64,000 nucleotides of DNA from Zelopaecilomyces penicillatus (lineage: Eukaryota; Ascomycota; Sordariomycetes; Hypocreales; Pseudodiploosporaceae): assembly GCA_005765155.1 (NCBI GenBank), contig VCCP01000002.1:5766001-5830000 (forward strand). The letters are read 5' to 3'. Shown here in pieces: positions 48,419-60,700 of this stretch (the first letter of the stretch is position 1; every line of letters begins with the position of its first letter). The position numbers and the translations under genes are program-made. The notes under the pieces are model-generated. The model ran no database searches, was not told the DNA's origin, and saw only the letters and a list, made by a program, of their open reading frames with translations.

Positions 48419-51168
48419 TGAGAAGAGGGGTGGCGCCAGCGTCGAGCTGGAGACTAGAAACTGGAGGGCGGCCACACCAATTGAGGCAGCGACTGCACTT
48501 GGGTGGGCAGAAGAACTGTGCACATGGCTGTCCATCGGGGAAGCTGACGAGAACAAGCCATGCAGCCATTTGTCTCCTCTTGGAAACATTTTGGAATGTA
48601 CGATTCCGCCTGTTTTCCACAGGGCTGCTGCCCATTTGTGATTGGAATAACGGCAGCGCCTTGTGATGCTCAATCATCACCTGTTTCAAGCTGCCTGTAT
48701 CGAGCTGTGCACATTCCACGAGGGCAGAGTGGAGTGAACAGGCCTATCCGATCCTACAAGCCAAAGGGGATTTACTGCATTGACGACGAGGAGATTTCAT
48801 GCTGTACATATGCAAAAGTACAGACTGGGTACTTTCAAGGTGTCGTCTTTCAGACTCAACTGTCTAAGATACTACTCCTCGAAGGTAATAACAAAAGGTG
48901 CTTGCTCTCGCCTCCCAGACAGAGTATTGGTCTGGATTTGTGTATACGTGGGTATGGACCCGGAATTTTGCAGGCGGTCTACTGGTAATTACATTTGCCC
49001 GTTTCTCGGCGCCATCAGGAGGTGAAAAGAGACGCTGCGGTGGCTTGGATTATACTGCGTTGTAATAAGACGCACGCATATTCCACATATGCACGGCTGG
49101 TCAGATTAATATATGAGGCTTCGACGATCAAGGTTGATGTTCCGGCTGGTGCGACTCAAGACCAAACGCGTCGTACAAGTAGTACTACATACACTAGAGT
49201 GTGTGGGTGAGAATATCAGAACGAAGCGACGAGGACTGTGTGAGGCCTGAGACGGGGACGGGTTTTTTGGTGAAATGATGCATCATGGAGGTAGTCCCTC
49301 GTCACACAAAGATAAACAGGTCCATGTGCCTGCACCGAGACACTAACCAAACTACTACCTGCCCCCAAAAAAACGGGTTGTGGGTGTGTGGCATTCGAGA
49401 AGAAGAGAGTAATGATGGACACCAATGTCAATATCAACAATGTCAAATGGTTCGATATGCATTACTCTACCCTAGGGGTGCAGTAGTTCACCCAGTAGTC
49501 GGGTGTGCAGGGAATATTCTGCTGACCATGCTGTTCTGACACGACGCGGCCTGCGCAACGGCAACGGCAACGGCACCAGCAGAGACAAAGAAGGAAATAT
49601 GGCAGAAAAACGTGGGTGTGGGCTCCCGGATCAAACGGGCTAACATTCAGTAACTTGGCGAATCATCGGTGGGAAAGGCACATGGGAGAGTGCCCGGCCA
49701 TAGAGAAGAGATTCAGAACAATGCGAGAGAAAGAGGGACAAAGAGAGCGAGAAGAACGGCGAGATATGGCCGGATCCCGGCGCCATGGTGCGAGTCGCGA
49801 CACGCTCGAGTCCACACTCTTTTTTTTTTTTTACCGAAACCCTTTTTCCATTCACTTCCACCACGCAACGCATCTGGAAATGACGACGGTGTGGCGCGGC
49901 TCAGCCGGTCTGTTGCTGACAGGGGAGAGAGAGAGAGAAGAGAGGGCAACCAAAACGACGATGTGAAGAGGAAGGGTTGTAAGCTTGTGACATGCGGGAG
50001 CTTCTGACAGGATGTGTATGTAGGTACAAGGAAGCCCGTCTGTGTGCTTGCAGCCCCTCTTCTTCCCAGCCGCAGGTCCCCTTGCGCGAGTACAGCAGCG
50101 AACGGGTAGTGGCGGCCTGTCAAATTTATCAAATGGCGAGTTTGGACGTTGTTGGTGAGAGGGGGAGATAGGCTGGGGGTTGTGACGTGGATTTGTGTGT
50201 GTGAGCTCTTGAAAAAGGGTTGTCAATACATGACCAGCCAGCATGCAAGTTTAACAAAACTGTGTGTCCGTCCATACGGGGTCGATTTGGCAGAAGGGAC
50301 AACCAGGGGGGGCGGTTGGATAGACTTGAGCAAGTGAGTTGGGTGAATGGTGTACAGAATTATACAGCACTAGCAAAGGTGTTGACCGGATGTTGACTGG
50401 TGCAGACCAACGCAGACGCAAGATGGACCCTGATACTGATATTCCATAACATGTATAGAGTTTAGACACAGAAGCCTGACACAATTACAGTCGACCCATG
50501 GCTTGCTTTACTGGAGAACATCACTGGTTGTAAATAGATTACGGATTTCGGGGTTGCGCCAAAGTACTTGTAAGCCTACAGTGGAGGCCGCCCTGTCTAC
50601 AAAAAGCGTGCGTGCAATAACAGCGTTTATCATGCAGACATTCCTTTTTTTTCTTCTTCTTATTTGGGGTTGGATGTTTTATTATTGGATAACGCATATA
50701 TGTTTAGTTCCGCTGGGCGCGATGGTCTTGACTCGATTAGAACGAACGAGAACGTTGTATCTCAACTATAGGGTACGTTTTTTCTGTTATTAATAAAGTT
50801 CAGTCAAGGTACCTATGTAGGCAGGTAATTTGTGGTATTTTGGAAAGCTGCAGAAAAAGAAAACTCATGAAAGTAAACCCATGAAAGTAAACTAAGACTG
50901 TAGTGAGTTAAGAGAAAGGGTTATTGGATATAGGTGTTTCATCGGTTGTCCTTTTGGATCCTTTTTGATTTCCCAAGTTTTGCCCCTGGTTCATTGATTT
51001 GGTTTGGTCATTGGGTTACCAAAAGTCCCACACGAAGTAGAGTGTGTTATTATAAGAGGACCTAGTGCTTTCCTGGAGTCTCTAATTACCTACTACCTTA
51101 CTTCGTACTGCTCACTTATCATGAATTTTTCTGTAACAGAGTACTTGTAATTGTGACTGTTCCAAGGC

Positions 51169-51199
51169 TGATTGATTGATTGATTGATTGATTGATTGC
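51169..51199 (+). repeat. TGAT tetranucleotide microsatellite
   Basis: About seven and a half TGAT units, followed by a CTTG-type variant (GCTTGCTTGC). Confidence 0.9.
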
Positions 51200-52853
51200 T
51201 TGCTTGCATTTGTCCGCCCCGCTTGTCCCTAACCCAGCCTAAGGTAACAATACTACAATAGTATGGTATGGTATGGTATGGGAGTTAACGAATAAAGGCT
51301 AGGTAATCAAGGAAATGGAATGACCTGCGTGCTCGTATCTGTCTCGGTCGCTCGGTCGCAACGCGCTTGGCATGGATCGCATATGAACGATGCATCTCAT
51401 ACTATTATAATCGTACTGTATATTTACTAATTACTAGGTACGGAGAAGACGAGGAATCCATCGAACTTCGCCGACTCCGCCTTGTTCGGCTCTCTCCTGA
51501 TGGCTCATCCCCACACATCAAAAGACATCCATTCATCCATCCATCCATGCTTTGAGCTTGTATCGGTAGGCCCTGTAAACGGACTAGGGGCTGGGTGATT
51601 AATGCATGATGGCAATATGTAGGCTAATACCCGTGGATGGACAGACAGACAGACAGACCAACAGACAGAGATGATGTGTGTCTCTTCTCCCCCCATTCTT
51701 AGTTGCACTAACGTACATAGGGCTCTGGCGGAGTTCATAAACACATGCACAACATTCATTCCACGCAACTCTAGCGAACAAGCGCTTGTCTCGTTTTTTG
51801 TACATAGTATTAGCGCATGTAACGCTGCTCAACCAACCGTGCATACCTAGGTATACTGGGTAGCACTGCTAGTTTGTACATAAATAAAAGGTACAGTACT
51901 ATGGATCCTCGCATCTCGCATCTCTCGTAGCTTTTTATTTCTTGCGCTGTTCCCCTGCGAGCGTCTGTGCTCTCGTTCTGAAGCCTGCTGCAACCGGCGC
52001 TATTGGGTATTGGGGTAGGGGTAGAGGGGGGGTGGGTGCCTTGTTGCGACCTTTTTTTTTTTTTTTTGTGTGCTGCTGGGTGGTCTAGAACCCTGGGGCT
52101 GGTGGGTAACAGGGTGAATGGAAAATAAACACCGCTGATATGACAGTGCCTGGATGGGTATGTAGGTAGTTTTACGGAGTACTTGAATGAGATATCTAGA
52201 GCTTTACAGCGCTTTACAGAGAATTCGACATACTTCTGTAACTGGTTAGATAATATTAAATTTATCGCATTATGCTGCACCTTGCTGCACCTTGCTGGTT
52301 GGGTGGTTTGTGTCAGTTTGTGGCCAGCGAGCTTATCGATCCTCCCTCGCCTTTCTCTGCAACACCAAAAAAACTAAGAACCCAACCCAACGAAAAAAAA
52401 AGCGCCGGGTCCAGGCGGGGGAGGGGGGCTCCATAAAACCATTAACAGCAATAATGGACGAACATATGTGTAGTGCCGTACGAGGCATCGTATTTTTGTT
52501 ACGGATCTTTTGGTCAGTTTTTTTCTTCTTTTTTTTTTTTTTTTTGGTTCTGGGCCACGCAATCCCGAATACGGAAAAGTAATTTGCCTCCAGAAAAAGG
52601 AACAAACATATTAAATTTATATTTGCTTGCCCCCCTCTTCGCTGGAGCAAACCAACCTGTGCTGCGGAAAGTAAAAAGAGAGAGAGAGAGATAGAGAGAG
52701 TGGGAATAAAAAAACAATAAATAAATAAAAAACTAAAACTACCTCACACTCCGGATAGGTAGAATCAATCAAGTACAAAGTAGCTACGTCCTCCGGATAC
52801 CCAGGCATTAATTACTCCCCCTCTGCCTCCCTACATAAACAATGCATGTGGTT

Positions 52854-52881
<28 letters not shown>
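52854..52881 (+). repeat. 28-nt homopolymer C run
   Basis: Twenty-eight consecutive C residues, followed by TCCCC. It is opposite in strand sense to the G run 4.4 kb upstream. The exact length is uncertain for the same reasons. Confidence 0.9.
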
Positions 52882-52884
<3 letters not shown>

Positions 52885-52957
52885 CCTAGGCTAAGCATAT
52901 GTGACATGTAAATTACCCAAACTCCAATCAATCAAATCATACGACATGACAAGAAAC

Positions 52958-52958
<1 letters not shown>

Positions 52959-52988
<30 letters not shown>
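52959..52988 (+). repeat. CAAT tetranucleotide microsatellite
   Basis: About seven CAAT units, the near reverse complement of the TGAT array at 51169-51199. Confidence 0.9.
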
Positions 52989-52990
<2 letters not shown>

Positions 52991-53600
52991 CATAGTTGCT
53001 TATTGTTCAATGTGTTGGGATGTGTTCTTTTTTTTTTTTCCTTCTCATCCTCCACCCCTCTCGTGCTTTGCTTGATGGGTTTCATAAAATCCCCTTCATG
53101 TTGGATCGACCTTGAAAAAGGGTCTAACAAAATAAGCAACCTAGTAATAGCTGGATGTGTAATCTTTGATTCCAAGGCAGCCACAAAGCGTGATGCCCGA
53201 TGTTTAACTTTTCCCTCTACCGACCGGCAAGTTTGTTTATTTGCTAGTAGTGTTATACAGCGCGTGTGGTGCGGTTACCAGGCGTCAAAATAATTGTAAT
53301 AATAATAATAATCAGTCGGCACCCGATAGCCGTGTGTGTGCGTGCCTCTCTCTCTCTCTCTCTCTGGTCCCTGTTCTCGGAACTGCCACTTTGATCGGTC
53401 GGTTGCTTGCGTCTACGGGGGGCAGGGGAGGGTGAAGGATGAGGGGGGGCGTTGTTGAACTGAATCACGATCAAGAGATTTGAGAGGATGGAGAGTGAGC
53501 AAAAAGGACAAGGGAAAACATGAAATAATAGCGTGCGTGTGAGTGTGTGTGTGTGTGCGCGCGTGTATATACAGCCGGAGCAGAACCCCTGACCCCGGAA

Positions 53601-55363
53601 GATGCAGGCGAGAATGAAGACCAAGTCGTGTACTCCGTATGATGCCTACTTTACCTTGCCTTGCCCTCCTAGGAATGGCAAAGTACGGGATGTATGTATA
53701 TTACCTAGGCATCCAGACTTTGTGTGCTCTGGTGTGTCTGTACAAGGAACGAGGTTGCTACATTCTGAACGACATTTTACGAGCAGCCTGTCTGTCCCTC
53801 TTTTCTTGTACTCGTCATATCTGGATCTGTGACTGAATGGTTGATATGGAGCAGGCATCGCAAGCTAGCTGCTCATACGCTGCGTGTGCGGAGCAGTTCC
53901 AAAGCGGGTTGCAATCCGTGGTGTTGAGCTAGTTGTAGTTGTAGCAGGCTCGCGCGCTGAAAAAGCATCAGCATGAGCAATATTTTGTTACCCCAACCCA
54001 ACCCAACCCTCGATGAAGAAAATACCTGAACACAGACTTAGCATGCGTGTTAGTCCGGTAATAGCGAGCGACTACTAGGTAGTCATCACACCCTCCTCCT
54101 CTTTCTGGGCTGTCTGGCCGGCATCTCGGGCATCTTTGGCATCTCTCTCTTTCTGGTTGAAGTAATGTGTGAGTAGGTAGCCAAGTTATCTCCTGTCAAA
54201 CCAAGTCACAGCACCCTCCCCTGGGCCCCCTATTCCACTCGCCGTTTGCTCCAGACTTGGGGAACGATGGCAGGTGTACGTACAGTACAGAATGCACACA
54301 CAGGCCACACACACAGGTAGCACCATCACCATCCATCACCATCCATCCCTCTCCCCAGTAATAGCTCGTCCCTGCAGGACTGCGAGCGCCGCCAACAGTG
54401 CCCACACACATGTTCAGCCTGCCAAGTTGCCAAGCGCAGGACCGGCTAGAGTGCTGTTGTTGATGTTGCCAGTCTTCCCCCCCCTGGCCGCTCCACTCCC
54501 CCCTCTACAGGGCCCCCTCCAGGGCTCTTACAGGGCTCTTGCAGACCGCGCTAGAGGCTGCACCAGGGCTCGTCTTCAGCCCTCCCGAGCTAGTAGCGAG
54601 TCCGCGCAGCGAGCGAGCACGCTAAGCTCACAGCTCTTGAACCTGAAGGACGGTAGTGCTACGCTGGCTGCGTGTGGTGGTGCTGCTGCTGCTTCTCTGC
54701 CGCCACACCCCTACCCTCCCCCTCCTCCTCTCAGGGCCCTCAGCAGCGGGTACCACCACCACCTACCACTACACCTACAACCACCAGATGACAGCCACCA
54801 CAACCGCTGCCAGGCGCCGCCGAGTGCTGAACTTGGCAGAAATCTAGGTACTATGAATTGCCGTAGGTGTAGCGGCTTCGTCCTGGTAGGCCAATATCAT
54901 GGCAGACGCCATGCCTGTGGCCGCTACTAGGAAGACATGCTGCTAGCGACAAGCCAGCCCACTAGCGACCTGGTAGCCACTGTACTGTACAGTACAACAC
55001 CACACAACTCAACACCGCACAACAACAACAGGCAAGGCAAGGCAAAAAGGCATGGCATGGGGCAGCATGGACATGGACAGGGGCATGGGCATGGCTGGGC
55101 CAGAGATCCCGTCGCAGTGGCAGGCCCATCCGCCATCGAACATCCAGCCTTGGGACGCTAACACACACACAACTCTCTCTCCGAGCAGCACGCAGAAAGG
55201 CTGCCTCCAAGCCCACTAGACTCCTGACCACACGCCCACAGAGCACCCCCCCTATGGCACACCACCAGAGACACACCACACACCACTGAACTGACCACTA
55301 AACACCTCTGCACGCCCACTGTAGTCGACACCCTCCCCTCCCCGGGCAGCGTCGACGCCCATG
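53601..55363. other. Distal upstream region of the flbC-like gene
   Basis: No gene is supported. It contains ACCCA repeats (about 53991-54009), a CA-rich and CAC-rich tract (54290-54340), a GC-rich Pro/Ser/Ala-type frame (54274-54930) of low complexity, and a tandem stretch of ATGGMC-type hexamers (about 55055-55100). It is likely the distal part of the flbC promoter or non-coding transcript territory. Confidence 0.45.
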
Positions 55364-56441
55364 CAGCGATATCCTTAATAACCTCCTGCGAGCTGGAAGT
55401 ACGTACCTGCTGTACTTGCAGATTGCCCCAGAGCATCTGCCAGAAGCGACGCCAGCTGGGTCCAGGACAAAACCTTATTGAAGTCGTTGCTTGCCAACCA
55501 TTTCTATACCATCATCATCCATCTTCTCTTCTCTTATCTTCTCGCTCTGTCTCCTCGCTCTCCACCTCGCTCTCCTCTCCTCCTTACCCTCTCCGCTCTG
55601 CCGCCTTCTTCTCCGGAACAGAAACAGACTCTCGCCAAAGAAAGGCAATAAGCACACACAACACAACACCAGACCACTCTACACTACACTCACACACACG
55701 CTGCTTCTCTAAACGCTCGCGGGCCCACGCCTCTCTGCGTCTATTTACTGCATACTTCGCCCTCGCCGAAAGCTTCAGCACCGATTGTTATCTTTGTCCG
55801 AACGAAGCTTTAGGGTTCTGTTCTCCACTCTAGGCGTCGATTTTTTAAAGTTCGACCTGCACAGCATCCAAAAAGCTTTTCTGGCAAGAGGAGGCGTGTA
55901 AAAGAAAAGAAGCTTTGCGTTATCCTTCCCCCTCCTTCCGCCTCATAAAGAAGCTAGAGGACTGGACTTGTTCCCAAACCTCACCTGTCTACTACTTCTT
56001 CTTCTTCTTCTTCCGTATCCATCCCCAAGATACGACGAACCAAAAACTCCTTCCCACAAAACAGTTGGGGTATTTCACAGAAGCCAGCAGACGCCTCGCG
56101 CCCTGTCTTGAACGTCCAGCGCCGTTCCCGGAAGCCATCTCCCGCCTAGGCTACCGCCACTCGGTACTCGTCGACAGATTGCATCTCTTTCCTCGCCACC
56201 GTCACATCGCCTGGAGCCACCTTCTGCTCTCCAAGCCTTTCCCTTGGACTGCCTCGCCCTCATCGACGCCACTCTGTCGCAGTTTGATCACTACCCCCCG
56301 CCAGGGTCCATCCCATCTCTAGTGAAAGAGGATAGACGCTGAACTGAGACCTCAAGTGCAACTCTACCAGCACTGCTAACCAACAAGCCGAGAAGTATTA
56401 CATTGGGTGATTTCCGCGAGGAAACCTCAAACTAGATTCTA
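55364..56441 (+). promoter_or_regulatory. Proximal promoter and ATG-free 5' leader of the flbC-like gene
   Basis: Not one ATG occurs on the plus strand from 55364 to the start codon at 56442, a stretch of 1,078 nt where roughly 15 would be expected by chance. It includes a strong CT-rich tract (about 55505-55615), the type often found just upstream of fungal transcription starts, so the mRNA leader may be 800-900 nt. CTT triplets occur at about 55995-56012. Absence of upstream starts suggests selection to keep a long leader open to scanning. Confidence 0.6.
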
Positions 56442-57750
56442 ATGTCAGTCGCGATGGAAACAGTGTCAAGCTTCTCCTCGCGCCGTCCGGCCGCTGGCGC
56501 TCTACCCGCCTTCTCTTTACCTCCCCCCACATCAGATATTCCAAGTATGTTGTTGGTTCTAATCCTTCCCCCTGAATGTCGTCTTGATGTCCTTCACGTA
56601 ACAGAAAGCTAACCCTGATTTTTAGGAGCTGGTGACGGCCTTAGTCCAAGTCTTTCTAGCGTTCACACTGGCAGCTCTCAGGGTTCCCAGGCACATTCCA
56701 ATATGCAGTACACATACGGTGGACATGTCCATGGCGGATGGCCAGCACCAAACAATTCATCCTATCATGTCGGTACTCCAGCACAGAACCAGCAATCACT
56801 AGCCCAGTCGGCCTATGGAGCTCGATCGTCAATCTACAGCCAGCCGGGAGCCATGTCATACGGCACTCAGCGAAACTCACAATCCCCTGCCACAGGAGGC
56901 GAGACCCTGTCGACATCACAGTACGATCAAGTTCATCAACCATTTCAGACCTCCCTTTCAGGGGCAGGAGCTCCCCACGACAATTCCTCGGGAGCCATGA
57001 TGACCCCTCAGAGCTCTACCCAGCCTCAGACACCGTCAAGCGCCTCCGCCCACGATGCATATGCTCACAGCAGACCTGCCAGCCATACGCCAAACTACAC
57101 CTCTTCAGCCCCTCACCACCAGACGAATTACTCCTACGCCGCGCATACATCTCCAACAAATCATTCGCCTACAAGCAATGCGCCGCTCCCAAGGGGCCTT
57201 GGCTCTCTCGCTGGACAACAAGCCCCATCCGCTATGGCTCCTCCCGGCTCTTACCGCCCATCATACCAGACATACCAGCAACTACCAACAATGAGTGGAC
57301 CGGTCATGTCTAACATGCACCAACCCGGTGGTCAGATGTCGTTGATGTCCGGCATGGTGCCTCAGGGCTACGCACATCATCAAATGATGTACTCACACGC
57401 TCAACCTCAGCCCCAGTCGGAACGTCCCTTCAAATGTGACCAGTGTGTTCAATCTTTCAGCCGAAATCACGACCTGAAGCGTCACAAGAGAATCCACTTG
57501 GCAGTCAAGCCCTTCCCTTGTTCTTTTTGCAGCAAGAGCTTCTCCCGGAAAGATGCCCTGAAGGTAAGCAGCAGACCGCTCCATGACGCCAAAATATTCG
57601 TGACACTTTGCTAACATCTTTTTCCAGCGACACCGACTTGTCAAGGGCTGTGAGACCAAAGTCAACGAGAACACTAATGCGGAGGATGTTAGCCACGATC
57701 GAAACGGCGAAGCATCAGACGATGGAACTGGCTTGCGCAAGTCACCATAG
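56442..57750 (+). CDS. flbC: C2H2 zinc-finger transcription factor, FlbC-like conidiation regulator
   Basis: Exons 56442-56544, 56626-57563 and 57628-57750 encode 387 aa. Residues 1-300 are low in complexity and rich in Ser, Gln, Pro, His and Tyr, as in an activation region. Two zinc fingers follow: CDQC...HKRIH (ligands about 305, 308, 321, 325) and CSFC...RHRLVKGC (about 333, 336, 349, 355), the second with Cys as its fourth ligand. The linker IHLAVKPFPC and the sequence SRNHDLKRHKR match the FlbC group of Aspergillus and Hypocreales, which helps switch on conidiation. The final exon completes the second finger and ends in an acidic tail. The ATG at 56442 is the first after a 1,078-nt ATG-free stretch. 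The zinc-finger call is firm; the FlbC name rests on recalled similarity. Confidence 0.8.
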
Positions 57751-60700
57751 GCGCCCAAGGGCCCGCGTTAGATGAAGTCTTTCCTTATTTTTTTCAGGAG
57801 CGGACAAGACGGTTCAACAGTTACGGGAACCCACGAAGGAAACGTATCACGGCGATTACATGGACACAGATGGATGGTATACCGGATCATCGGCGTATAG
57901 GAAACTGATTTGGCACATGCTTTTTAATCTTTTGGGAGGGGCCAAGTTTGAAACGGATATGCAATGGGCATTGTACAAACGACGGTATTGCGGGACTTGG
58001 GCATTTTCACATTTGGGTCTCTGGGCAATGGGGACAAGCGTTAAGCGCGCCTACAGGGATGTTCTTCGCATCACTCGGAATGGGTGGGTAGATGGGGAAA
58101 GGGATGTCGCTCGTTCTCCAGAACTGGCATCCTAATTCGGATTCGGACTTTAATTTTGGGCTGGCTAGGGGTTCTAGACACGCCGGCCTTGGTTTTTGAT
58201 TTAACTGGTCGTTGGGGATTTGGGTTTTCGTTGCCGCTTCTGTTGCTTCATCTTGCAGCATGGGCATGGGCTGTACACTCTTGTTTTGTTTCATGAACTG
58301 TTCTTTGTTGTATCTTTTTTCATGGCTGAGTTTGGGCAAAGAGAGAGAGAGAGAGAGATAGGCCTCAGACAGATAGTGGAATTAGCATTCATATCAAATA
58401 TCGCATCAAACCTATTGTGACGTGCGATGACATGTCAATGAACCGCTTGGATATTCGTGCATTACCAGCAACAGCACGACCCTGCGGGTAATCCTTGCCT
58501 CATGTGTTACGGCCCCCCCAGAATGCTCTATGTACTTTCAGATTAACAATATCGGATATATCTCATTATAAACGGTCTCCTTGTTGTTTAAAGAACAGTC
58601 CAGGGCAGGAACCAAGTGGCAGTTCCGCCACTGTCTCAGCAGGCGACTCTGGTCAAAGAGGTCTGTGACCCTATGAACTAATACCTGATGTCACTTTCAG
58701 TTGTATGGAGTGTGAATGCACAGAAACTAAGCATGGCAGCCAGCAACTTACTAGCCAAAGGCAAAGATCACTGGTTTGGTGCGGCTGGACAAGAGCAGGA
58801 GGTTGACTGACTGGATGAGGGGAAGTAAACGGCCAGGGTACAAGTTTGTAAATAGGGGTGTGTGTGAACGGCACTCAAACCCAGTTGATTTAGGGGATTT
58901 TGGGATGGCACCCAGCCCGACCGACCCCCTTGTCTGCCATGTTACTTACTTACTACGGAATTTACCACTGCCAATTATTGATATTACAATTACTATGATC
59001 ATTATCATTGTTCTAGTACGAAAACAGCGACCAAAAACAAAACAATAATAATGATGATAATGATAATAATACTAAAACACACCCCCTATCGTTCGATTCT
59101 ACAGTCGTTTTTTTTGGGGGCGGAGGCGCGGGCCGTTGGGAAAGTGGTCAATTGTGGAAAGAAATGGCCAGCTGAACCTGTGGCCTGGGATACTTGTGAC
59201 GTCGCACGTTACGCCGCTGATCACGACGAGCGGCATGTCAAGAAGGTGGGAAGATGCTGGTTTCTGTGCTGGGTTTTGGCCTGTCTGTCTGTTTATGTGT
59301 CTGCCGGCACTTGGGTATCTTGCCAGGGATAGGGAGGTAATTGGTGTGTGAAAGAGGAAAGGAACTTGAGGGCTTACTACGTACGTGCCTGTGCATGTTG
59401 GAAAAACGCGCGTTGCTCGTGTATGTCTGTTCTGTCTGTCCTTTACAAATGATACTTTATTACTTGGATAGACATCATGGATGGGGAAAAAGGGTCTCTC
59501 ACTGTGTTTAACTTGCACGAGTAGCATCGACCCATGAAATTGACGTGGGTAAAACACGGTATGCTGATTAGAGTGAGATCGTCTCGCGGGGAAACGGGTG
59601 AAATTGGACAGAAGCATGCGCAGCAAGGAAGCAAAGCAAGCGAGAGACATGTACTCTCTCTCTCTCTGTCTACGATTTTGCTAGGCGTTGGCTGGTGTAA
59701 AAAAGGCAAGCAATTGCTACGGATGCCAAGGGCACCTGTACAGAGCCATGTGCATATCAGCACGCAACGAACACTCATCTCTTGTATCCTACCCCTTCTG
59801 TATTCGTACGGTATATTTGCATGTTAGTTTGGACTGTCGTTGTCGTATGCTATACTACGTACTGTATGCACGCGTCGCTCAGCGTAGTACGAAACAGTAG
59901 GCGGTGCAGCTCGCCGCGTTCCGGGTGTGCGGGCGTCGCACGGGAAGGCTTCGATCCGCCTCAACCATTTTGCTCAGATAGGTCTAGCAGTGTCTTGGAG
60001 AGGGGTGGGCGAGGGTTTTTATTTCTTCTTTCCCTTTCGTTTCTTTTTGGCGTTGGGTTGGATTTTGGGTGCATGTGGTTGGTGGTGTGTGAGTTTGTGA
60101 GTGTATGTGTTCCAGACATTTGTTGAAAGCACTAACACGCGGCTAATATATCGCTAAGACCCAGCCAGCCAGCAATCAGGCCCGCAAACACGCAGCAAAA
60201 AGCGAAGACGTTGCCCCAGTTCATTCTCACCGGCCGGGGAAGCGCAAATACCTGCTCGTATGAGGGCCGCCTATACCTGCATCTGTGCAGGGATGTATGC
60301 GAGGGGGGAGGGACCCGGGGCCTGGGACGGCAGACCGATGGGTAGGCCCCATCGTGGCAGAGGGCAGCCGTTGCAGGCGTATCCTGTAGTCTCTCACTCT
60401 CCATGATGGATGCGACGCTACCTAAACACTAGATGGATGTGATTCTCTGCTTTGGCGTCCTTGGTGGGTGGAGCCCCGTTGGAGGCGCCTTTTTCGTCGC
60501 GCGGCTGAGAACGAAGACGTCGTGTGAAGGGACAGGGGGCGTGCAAGTGAAGCCGCTAACGGAACTGGGGGGAGGAAGAGCAGGGGGGTGAGAACGGCGA
60601 GATGGAGGCTTGCAACTTGTTCAGCCTTCAGCCCTGCCATGGTCTTTGACTCTTTGGCCGTGGTCTCGGTTGAGGTCTTGGGTCATGGAGCAGTGACAGT

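Larger units (their letters stand above)
48300..53600. other. Microsatellite- and homopolymer-rich part of the gene desert
   Basis: This 5.3-kb block holds most of the simple repeats in the window: G27 (48392-48418), GGCAAC repeats (about 49558-49576), T runs (49819-49832, 52052-52067, 52533-52545, 53029-53039), TGAT repeats (51169-51199), GTATG repeats (51261-51280), ACAG repeats (51641-51658), C28 (52854-52881), CAAT repeats (52959-52988), CT repeats (53346-53365) and TG/CG repeats (about 53538-53560). No gene is supported; long frames across the G run are artefacts of low complexity. Confidence 0.6.

Noticed and set aside
48263..48719. Overlapping 95-139-codon frames on both strands across the G run
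   Set aside because: Poly-Gly and poly-Pro produced by the homopolymer; open in several frames because of low complexity.
54274..54930. 218-codon plus-strand frame in the flbC upstream region
   Set aside because: Low complexity (Pro, Ser, Ala, His runs) in GC-rich repeat-bearing DNA, with no conserved motif.
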